From positions 1 through 37,494 of the forward strand of contig JAHKLX010000115.1 of assembly GCA_020854835.1 (NCBI GenBank): a stretch of DNA of 37,494 nt. Reading direction: 5' to 3'. Each line of letters begins with the position of its first letter. Position 1 is the stretch's first letter. A program made the position numbers and the translations under genes. Positions 31,758 to 37,494 of this stretch are shown here, piece by piece. The stretch comes from Microcaldota archaeon. GTDB lineage: Archaea > Micrarchaeota > Micrarchaeia > Anstonellales > JAGGVH01. The notes under the pieces are model-generated. The model was given only the letters and a program-made list of their open reading frames with translations, was not told where the DNA came from and did no database searches.

Positions 31758-32708
31758 TTAAAAACCTTTGTTTTGTAATAGATGAAGTATAAATATCATT
31801 ATCAAACAAGGTATTATCAAATAAGGCAAGGCTGGTAAAAATCTTTTTTTCTTCATGACTTCACTCAAAACAAACAACAATCCCACTAAAGAACTCATTA
31901 TTATCATATATGAGCCCAGCAACCCGTAAACTGGCAGTGCGGAAACTGCTAAAACTAGAGGGATAACAAGATCCCCGGTCCCCAATTCCAAATGAACTTG
32001 TTTTGTTTCAATTTTCTTTTTTCCGCTTTTCATTTCATCATCTGTGACTTGCATACCCATACTTTTTGCTTTTTCAACAGGAATTTCAATTTTTTTGTCT
32101 TTGCCAGATGCTGCAACAACAGAAAAAGACAAATTTTTAGCACTAAAATGTTGAGCAAAAGTTATCATATGTTTTGCAATAAAAACTGCGAAAAAATCAT
32201 AAAAGGACAGAGCTACGGCAAACAATACTGCAGGTACAAACCCGAGCGAATATCCAAACATTGCCCCTATTCCTGCACTAGCCAAAATTGCTGCAGTGTT
32301 TCTCACAATTTTTTCTTCTCTTGAAAAACGTATAAGAGCGGCGACTATCCCGATTAGAATTCCTCCCCCTATTGCAAACTCTAAAGAAAAGAAAAACAAT
32401 AAAACCGCAAAACCAACAACTGCTGCACCATTTCCAACAATTATTAATTCTAAAAATTTAAACATAAATTTACCTTTATAAAATTTGATTGTCAACACCA
32501 TAACCACTGCTCCCAAAAGAACAGCACCTAAATAAAAAAAGGTATTGGATATGTCACTTTTTGGAGCAGGTGAAACATTAAATGTTTTTTCTAATTCTGG
32601 ATTTGTTTGGGTCACATTGAATATTTGTACACCTGCATACACTCCGATTAATTGTGTTAAACAAAAAATTAAAAGAATTGTTAATATTGCTTCTCTCTCT
32701 GGTTTCAT
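31758..32708 (-). CDS. Presenilin-like GxGD intramembrane aspartyl protease
   Basis: An archaeal presenilin/signal-peptide-peptidase homologue (PSH, family A22), which cleaves transmembrane segments. It is 316 aa with about nine hydrophobic helices. The catalytic signatures are present: SFYDFFAVF (Y170-D171, helix 6), LGTGDLVIP (G243-T-G-D246, helix 7), and the PAL motif in LPALPYL (292-294). Between the two catalytic helices lies a soluble loop of about 60 residues with basic and polar residues (KDKKIEIP, DDEMKSGKKK). The ATG overlaps the stop of the MCM gene by one base (TAATG), so it is translated from the MCM mRNA. The link of a GxGD protease to the replicative helicase is notable. Localisation: cytoplasmic membrane. 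Confidence 0.92.
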   Translation of the reverse strand: MKPEREAILTILLIFCLTQLIGVYAGVQIFNVTQTNPELEKTFNVSPAPKSDISNTFFYLGAVLLGAVVMVLTIKFYKGKFMFKFLELIIVGNGAAVVGFAVLLFFFSLEFAIGGGILIGIVAALIRFSREEKIVRNTAAILASAGIGAMFGYSLGFVPAVLFAVALSFYDFFAVFIAKHMITFAQHFSAKNLSFSVVAASGKDKKIEIPVEKAKSMGMQVTDDEMKSGKKKIETKQVHLELGTGDLVIPLVLAVSALPVYGLLGSYMIIMSSLVGLLFVLSEVMKKKRFLPALPYLIIPCLIMIFILHLLQNKGF

Positions 32709-34807
32709 TAATCCTCACCCACAATTTTAACAATACCATGACGGGGTTTATAAAGGTCTCCCTTGGTTATCAGTTGCTGAATAATTCTTTCAGTTTCTTG
32801 AGGATTCATATTAAAACCTTCTTCAGTCTCTTTGATAACTTTTTTAATTTCAACCTCGTCGTATTTCTTTTGCAATTCTCTTATGGCATCAAGTACAACA
32901 CTGAATTTCTCAAATTGGGATCTTGGTCTGCCTTGGGTAATACTATCAATATCAAATGAGCCCGCTTCTTTATCCATTGCAAGTTTTTTCATCATCCAGT
33001 CAACCAAATTAATTGCTCTTTGTGCATCAGATTCATTTGCTATCGGACTTAATCTTGCTTTAGCAGAAGATTCACTCAATCTTATAAGACCTTCAACCTG
33101 TCTGGGGGTTATAGCAATTCTCCCATGCTGTTTTCCCATTTCTCTCATTTTTAAATAATAATTTTTGATTTTAGACATTGCATCTTCAGACATTTGAGGT
33201 CGTATATACTGTCTTGAATATGCGATATATTTTTTTAGAAGCTCGTGTCCTATAGTATCAGAATCAATAACTTTTGAATCTTCTATTGAAACATTACCCA
33301 TACTTGCTTCTTGATGAGATCTCAAAATAGTCTCGGCGATATTTGAATCTCTTTCTTCATCAGGAATATCAATCATGGGATAAATTAAATCGAAACGAGA
33401 TAATAAGGTTGGGGGAATGTTGAATTGATCTGCTAACGAACGGTCAGGATCAAACCTCCCAAATTTGGGATTTGCAGCTGCTAAAAGCGCAGTTTTAGAT
33501 TTCATTGTGGCCACAATTCCTGCTTTAGCTATAGAAATTTGGCCAGATTCCATTGCCTCGTGTAAAGAAGCTCTATCTTCTTCACCAATTTTATCAAATT
33601 CATCTACACAAGCCATTCCTCCACTTGCTAAAACCAATGCTCCTGCTTTTAAAGTCCATCCTCCATCTGATAAATCATCTCTTTCTGCAGAAGCAGTTAA
33701 ACCTGCACTTGTAACTCCCTTACCAGATACATATACACTTTTTGGAGCGAGTTCTGAAACATACTGAAGCATTCTTGATTTAGCAGCACCCGGATCACCA
33801 ATCAACAAAATATGGATATCATTTCTTATTTTTCCACCACCTGGAAGAATCTTGGCTGATGTTCCGCCAAACATCTGGAGCACAATTCCTTCTTTGATTT
33901 CAGTATGGCCATAAATCGCAGGACATATAGATTTGATAAGCCGTTCATATAGAGTTGGCGATTGCGATAATTCCACAATTTCTTTTTTGTCATCAGAAGT
34001 TATTTCGATTTCTTCAAAATCCTTTTTTTGTTTTACAACATGAAGAACCTCTAAATAACGTGTATATATATAAGGTATTTTTCGCTTGCCCCGAGTTAAT
34101 TGCGGGGCCCTCAAACGCAATATTCCTACTGTTTCCAAGGTATCACCAGGAGTTATAGAATTAACCAAATCGTCTTCCAGCCATAACTCCATTCTTGCAG
34201 GAGTTGTACCTCCCTTCAATCTTTCCAAAAGCTCTTGACATTCAGACCTTTGAATATCAATAAACTCTGATTCATCTTCGAGCAGAACCATGCCTCCTTT
34301 TCGTTTGCAAGAAGGACAAGATGCTATTTCTGGACTTTCAGGCTCAACAACCACCTTGGTTCTTTCATCACAAAAAGCACACTGATAAACTGCAAGATGC
34401 ACTTTGTGCTTGACCTCTGCCCTCTTGGTTAGCACACCTTTGAGCTTGATTAATTTTCCAATGTGTTGCGATCCAATATTCTCAATCAGAATATCTTTTC
34501 CAGGCAAATTAAAAAATCGAATATGGGGTTTGAATTTTATGTTTTGAAGCAAGGTGAAATTCAAGTCTTTTATTGCATCTCTTGCAGCATATAGCACAAT
34601 GTCTGGTTCATTTATGAGCTTGTCTGCTAAATCAGAATTAAACCTCTCGAGAATTTGATAATCGATACTTAAGCTTTTGTTTTTGGGATATTCAGAAACC
34701 ATTTTTTCTATTTCTTCTTTGTAATACATAGAAAAGAATTCCTGAAATTCTTGAATTATTGGACTAATATCTGTCTCTTCAATTTTTTTTGATAAAGAAG
34801 CTCCCAT
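32708..34807 (-). CDS. mcm: MCM replicative helicase
   Basis: The homohexameric 3'-5' DNA helicase of archaeal replication. It is 699 aa. In order: an N-terminal domain with the zinc-binding set C143-x2-C146 ... C164-x2-C167, the oligonucleotide-binding fold, then the AAA+ core with Walker A GDPGAAKS (337-344), Walker B CVDEFDKI (400-407), sensor 1 LLAAANPK, and the arginine finger SRFDL (471-475). The C-terminal winged helix (ETERIIQQLITKGDLYKPRHGIVKI) is present. No intein. A TATA-like TATATTAAAAAC at about 34830-34841 precedes the ATG. A 7-bp inverted repeat lies upstream (34848-34876). The next gene (GxGD protease) overlaps its stop. Confidence 0.97.
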   Translation of the reverse strand: MGASLSKKIEETDISPIIQEFQEFFSMYYKEEIEKMVSEYPKNKSLSIDYQILERFNSDLADKLINEPDIVLYAARDAIKDLNFTLLQNIKFKPHIRFFNLPGKDILIENIGSQHIGKLIKLKGVLTKRAEVKHKVHLAVYQCAFCDERTKVVVEPESPEIASCPSCKRKGGMVLLEDESEFIDIQRSECQELLERLKGGTTPARMELWLEDDLVNSITPGDTLETVGILRLRAPQLTRGKRKIPYIYTRYLEVLHVVKQKKDFEEIEITSDDKKEIVELSQSPTLYERLIKSICPAIYGHTEIKEGIVLQMFGGTSAKILPGGGKIRNDIHILLIGDPGAAKSRMLQYVSELAPKSVYVSGKGVTSAGLTASAERDDLSDGGWTLKAGALVLASGGMACVDEFDKIGEEDRASLHEAMESGQISIAKAGIVATMKSKTALLAAANPKFGRFDPDRSLADQFNIPPTLLSRFDLIYPMIDIPDEERDSNIAETILRSHQEASMGNVSIEDSKVIDSDTIGHELLKKYIAYSRQYIRPQMSEDAMSKIKNYYLKMREMGKQHGRIAITPRQVEGLIRLSESSAKARLSPIANESDAQRAINLVDWMMKKLAMDKEAGSFDIDSITQGRPRSQFEKFSVVLDAIRELQKKYDEVEIKKVIKETEEGFNMNPQETERIIQQLITKGDLYKPRHGIVKIVGED

Positions 34808-34847
34808 AAGCTAAAATGTATAAGTAATGTTTTTAATATATAGTGTG

Positions 34848-34876
34848 AATAGTGGAAGTGAGGTCAGTTCACTATT
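34848..34876. repeat. Inverted repeat AATAGTG/CACTATT upstream of mcm
   Basis: AATAGTG (34848-34854) and CACTATT (34870-34876), 15 bp apart. It lies between the TspO stop and the MCM TATA box, so it may be the TspO terminator or an operator of mcm. Confidence 0.45.
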
Positions 34877-34921
34877 GAAATATCCCCTATTCTTTTTTTT
34901 CAAGGCAATTTGTTGACCGAT

Positions 34922-35404
34922 TTAATTCAAAATCCAAATGGAATAATTCAGTATTGTTGCAAAACTTACCCACAAGATATAGGGAATCATTAGATATGCG
35001 GCATTTTTGGATATCTTGTAAAATTGTATTGTTGTCAATATTATGAATATCCATAAAATAATTATTTCTATAAATGCAAGGAATGGATTTTTCATACCAA
35101 AAAATAACACAGACCATAAAAAGTTAAGAAACAATTGAACAAAAAACAGAGTTAGTGCAGTTTTTATATTTTTTTTGTTTTTTACCCCCCATCCTTCTTT
35201 CCATGCCAAAAATCCTGCAATTGCCATCATAATATATAATGCAGTCCAAACAGGTGCAAACAGCCAATTTGGTGGATTAAAAAAAGGTTTATTGAGTCCC
35301 GAATACCATGTTGGAATTGCAGATGCTGTAAAAAAAGAACCTAAAAATCCTGCAAGCAGGCATACAACAATAAATCCTACCAATACAATTTTTTCATTTT
35401 TCAT
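34922..35404 (-). CDS. tspO: TspO/MBR family membrane protein
   Basis: A 160-residue five-helix membrane protein of the translocator/benzodiazepine-receptor family, which binds porphyrins and other hydrophobic ligands. Signatures are PTWYSGLNKPFFNPPNWLFAPVW (W-y-x-x-l-x-k-P-x-f-x-P-P), TALYIMMAIAGFLAWKE, VQLFLNFLWSVLFFGMKNP, and PYILWVSFATILNYSIW (the P-Y-x-x-W-v-x-f-A-x-x-L-N end). It is full length. The Trp residues implicated in porphyrin binding and the P-P loop are in place. No haem synthesis gene is nearby, so the ligand is unknown. It lies 44 bp downstream of the double Lrp gene on the same strand and may be co-regulated. Confidence 0.93.
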   Translation of the reverse strand: MKNEKIVLVGFIVVCLLAGFLGSFFTASAIPTWYSGLNKPFFNPPNWLFAPVWTALYIMMAIAGFLAWKEGWGVKNKKNIKTALTLFFVQLFLNFLWSVLFFGMKNPFLAFIEIIILWIFIILTTIQFYKISKNAAYLMIPYILWVSFATILNYSIWILN

Positions 35405-35448
35405 AATTTATAATATTTCATTAAAGTTTATATTGTTTTTGTTAAAGA

Positions 35449-36402
35449 TTAATTACTTTTCCAAAGTGTTTCAGGAAAATTCTCTTTGATTATATTCGCT
35501 ATTATGTAAATATCATGTATCTCTGTTGTTCTGCCAAAATTTTTTCTCAAATCTATGATAAATTTCCTCAAACTCAATGGATTTTCTATGATCAGACCCA
35601 TGTCAATGTCCCAATTTTCATGACCCAAGTATTTATAGTAATAAATTACTTGCGGGTGGTGTTTCAGAAAAGCAGTTAGTTTTTGATCAGACTCATGCGA
35701 TCTCAGTTGGATATTATAGAGTTCAAAACCTAGTTTCTTGAAGTCAATTGCGATACTATAACCTGTTATAATTCCTGATTTCTCAAGATTTTTAACTCTG
35801 TATTTTATAGAGTTTGGAGTTATCTTTAATTTTTTTGCCATTTCAACATAACTCAATCTGGCATTTTTTGAAAGTAGTTTGAGTATTTTTTTATCAGTTT
35901 CATCAACTTTATAGGGTTTTTCAATTTTTTTTGGCTTAGCTTTCTGTGCAGTGCCCACAAATTTTGTGAGAAAATTTCCTTCTTCTATTCCTGTCCCTAT
36001 AATTGAGTATGTGTCAATGTAGTCTGAGCATTTGCTTGTAATTTCCATCATCTTTGTTTGCAATTCCTTTTCATCTCTTGCAATAATATCAAAAGAAACA
36101 TTCCATTTCCCAATTATTGGGGAAAGATACATAATTGAGTCATGATCTTTCAAATAACAGATAATGTTTTCTTCCTCTTTGGTTGTTATACCCCTAAAGC
36201 GCATAAAGCACACATACTTGATAAACTTCAATTTTTTAATGTTAACTTGTGTTGTAAATTCCTTTATAATTTCTTTTTTTAGTTTGTTGATTCGGTAATT
36301 TGCAACTTCTCTGCTAACTCCAACTTTTTTTGCTAGTTTATTTAAGGATATTCTTGAATTTACGAACAGTTCCCCGAGTATTTGTTTATCTTTCTTGTCC
36401 AT
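35449..36402 (-). CDS. Double Lrp/AsnC-type regulator (two units fused)
   Basis: A 317-residue transcription regulator with two consecutive Lrp-like units. Unit 1: helix-turn-helix at about 1-50 (DKQILGELFVNSRISLNKLAKKVGVSREVANYRINKL), then a ligand-sensing (RAM-like) domain to about 150. Linker with Lys/Pro (KAKPKKIEKPYK). Unit 2: HTH at about 168-215 (DKKILKLLSKNARLSYVEMAKKLKITPNSIKYRVKNL), then a second RAM-like domain. Single Lrp proteins are about 150 aa, so this is an internal duplication acting as a covalent dimer (inference). TATA-like TTTATATAC at about 36425-36433 lies 26 nt upstream of the ATG. It is divergent from the HerA-like gene, with a 93-bp shared control region. Confidence 0.88.
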   Translation of the reverse strand: MDKKDKQILGELFVNSRISLNKLAKKVGVSREVANYRINKLKKEIIKEFTTQVNIKKLKFIKYVCFMRFRGITTKEEENIICYLKDHDSIMYLSPIIGKWNVSFDIIARDEKELQTKMMEITSKCSDYIDTYSIIGTGIEEGNFLTKFVGTAQKAKPKKIEKPYKVDETDKKILKLLSKNARLSYVEMAKKLKITPNSIKYRVKNLEKSGIITGYSIAIDFKKLGFELYNIQLRSHESDQKLTAFLKHHPQVIYYYKYLGHENWDIDMGLIIENPLSLRKFIIDLRKNFGRTTEIHDIYIIANIIKENFPETLWKSN

Positions 36403-36465
36403 AATTTACTTTTATGATATAAAAGTATATAAATATTTCGTTTATATAAATTTTTTATCAGAATG

Positions 36466-36473
36466 TTTTATAT
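36466..36473 (+). promoter_or_regulatory. TATA box of the HerA-like gene
   Basis: TTTTATAT, about 26 nt before the ATG at 36496. The divergent Lrp gene has its own TATA box at about 36425-36433. Confidence 0.5.
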
Positions 36474-36495
36474 TGTTGTGAAGCGAATACTAATT

Positions 36496-37494
36496 ATGGC
36501 AAGATACCTGCAATGTTCAATATATAGTGAGAAAATAAGTGAAAAGGATTATTCTAGATTTTTCAATAATTTGATCAGCAGAAAAAATCCCTTCCTTGGT
36601 TTGATAAGATTCTCTGATATATTGACTACAAACGGGTTAAATTTGGTTGTTAAACGTTATGGAAAAACCATCAAGATTTTGGTTGAAAATAGAAAAGACT
36701 TGCATCTTCAATCTCCATTAATGTTTCCTTTTGGAATGGATAAACCTCAAAGATTTGAATTAACACGATCCACCCTTGTTCCCCGAGGCATATACATTCT
36801 CCCAAAAGGCAATCTTTTTGATTTTATGATAAAGGATGATATAATAGAAGTTAGAGTGACTATCAATAAGTTTCTTGGAAGATTCTATGCTTTTGGCATT
36901 GTTGTTGACCAAAAAAACAACAAAAGGGTTTTGTTTTTATTTAACCCCACAAAGTTTTTTGAGATTGATTTGGAACTGAATCCTGCGTTTTATATAGATC
37001 TTTTAGATCCCAAACCCAAACTAATAAACATAAAATCTTCTGAGCCTGTCTTTGAACAAGATGACACATCAATAGGTGTGGACAATTTTGATGTGTTCCA
37101 GCATTCATTGTTTGTCGGGACATCAGGAGCAGGAAAAACAAAAGCGCTGGAAATTATGATTAAAGCTATTCTAAAAAATAAAAAAGATGCCAATATCGTT
37201 GTTATTGATCCACATAACGAATTTTCAAGTATATTTAAACAACACAAAATTGTTGATTTCAATAATAATTATATTGAACCTCTATCGACTACTAAAGATA
37301 AAACTCCATTACAAACACAGTTGATTTCAAACACAATAACTGCAACAATAGGCCAGGAAAACAAATATGCTGAAAGAATTGTTTTTTATGCAGTTCACCT
37401 GCTCACATCAATCGATGAGCTTACACTTGAAAATCTTAATCTTTTGTTAACTGATTCTACAAAAAGATCTGAGTTTGCATCCATGTGTGAAAAC
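36496..37494 (+). CDS. HerA/VirB4-like ATPase, 3' end outside window (partial)
   Basis: An open frame of 333 codons runs to the right edge without a stop. The N-terminal about 200 residues (MARYLQCSIYSEKISEKDYS ... ELNPAFYIDLLDPK) are a non-ATPase alpha/beta part that I do not recognise. It is followed by a DUF87/HerA-type motor: Walker A HSLFVGTSGAGKTKALEI (G208-T215) and Walker B NIVVIDPHNEFSSIF (D238, with the DPHxE of HerA and VirB4). These P-loop ATPases translocate DNA or power conjugation and pilus systems. No NurA nuclease or Mre11/Rad50 is visible before it, unlike classical herA operons, so a conjugation-type or orphan motor is possible. The N-terminal part may be a HAS-barrel replacement. 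Confidence 0.8.
   Translation, partial: MARYLQCSIYSEKISEKDYSRFFNNLISRKNPFLGLIRFSDILTTNGLNLVVKRYGKTIKILVENRKDLHLQSPLMFPFGMDKPQRFELTRSTLVPRGIYILPKGNLFDFMIKDDIIEVRVTINKFLGRFYAFGIVVDQKNNKRVLFLFNPTKFFEIDLELNPAFYIDLLDPKPKLINIKSSEPVFEQDDTSIGVDNFDVFQHSLFVGTSGAGKTKALEIMIKAILKNKKDANIVVIDPHNEFSSIFKQHKIVDFNNNYIEPLSTTKDKTPLQTQLISNTITATIGQENKYAERIVFYAVHLLTSIDELTLENLNLLLTDSTKRSEFASMCEN

Noticed and set aside
34887..35117. Minus-strand 76-aa frame
   Set aside because: Overlaps tspO in another frame; TspO has all family motifs.
36941..37262. Minus-strand frames of 66 and 90 aa at the right end
   Set aside because: They are antisense to the HerA-like ATPase, which is open to the edge and holds Walker A and B.
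1..37494. CRISPR arrays, tRNA/rRNA genes, transposases, inteins
   Set aside because: No regularly spaced repeats, no tRNA box patterns, no DDE/HUH motifs and no intein insertion in mcm or other genes were found by reading.

Overview
The window is archaeal. It encodes a thermosome, an MCM helicase, an archaeo-eukaryotic primase, a Nop5 core protein, an archaeal class I CCA-adding enzyme, an e-MtaB-type tRNA methylthiotransferase, a presenilin-like GxGD protease, Lrp and TraB proteins and an HerA-type ATPase. Promoters are archaeal: AT-rich TATA boxes lie about 25-28 nt upstream of many ATGs, suggesting leaderless mRNAs, and other genes carry strong GGAGGTGA-type ribosome sites. The DNA is AT-rich, and several proteins are short versions of their families (Nop5, MgtE, TraB, ThiI without rhodanese). 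This makes a small-genome DPANN-like archaeon plausible, but the lineage is an inference.

Layout. 1-7.3 kb is an accessory-looking region: a 5'-truncated lipoprotein, an orphan gene bracketed by a 26-bp direct repeat, a protein that looks like a divergent cyclodipeptide synthase (XYP type), an unknown protein, an ASCH protein, an HD hydrolase, a small membrane protein, an HExxH protein and a GNAT. Its intergenic spaces hold a short palindrome family and other repeats. 7.3-11.8 kb: MgtE-like Mg2+ channel, RpiB, metallophosphoesterase, secreted NlpC/P60-like protein, DUF333 lipoprotein, nitroreductase. 11.8-18.3 kb: ThiI and thermosome abut; a multi-pass membrane protein; enolase, a 75-aa protein and primase form a tight operon. 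18.3-23 kb: TraB-like protein overlapping a winged helix; three short membrane/surface genes, one with a lysine-rich histone-H1-like tail; Nop5 lacking its N-terminal domain; a phosphoesterase. 23-25.8 kb: a 930-residue protein made of two complete SAMHD1-like HD units. 25.8-31.7 kb: aldehyde dehydrogenase, e-MtaB, CCA-adding enzyme, a 570-residue unknown. 31.7-37.5 kb: MCM and GxGD protease overlap by one base; TspO; a double Lrp; and an HerA/VirB4-like ATPase running off the right edge.

Reading the genes together: tRNA maturation (CCA, e-MtaB, ThiI), replication (MCM, primase), rRNA modification (Nop5), protein folding and central carbon metabolism give a normal core. The most unusual items are the cyclodipeptide-synthase-like gene with its repeat-rich surroundings, the tandem dNTPase-like HD protein, the Nop5 with no visible fibrillarin-binding domain, and the membrane protein with an H1-like tail sharing a promoter region with it. 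No tRNA, rRNA, CRISPR array or transposase was seen.
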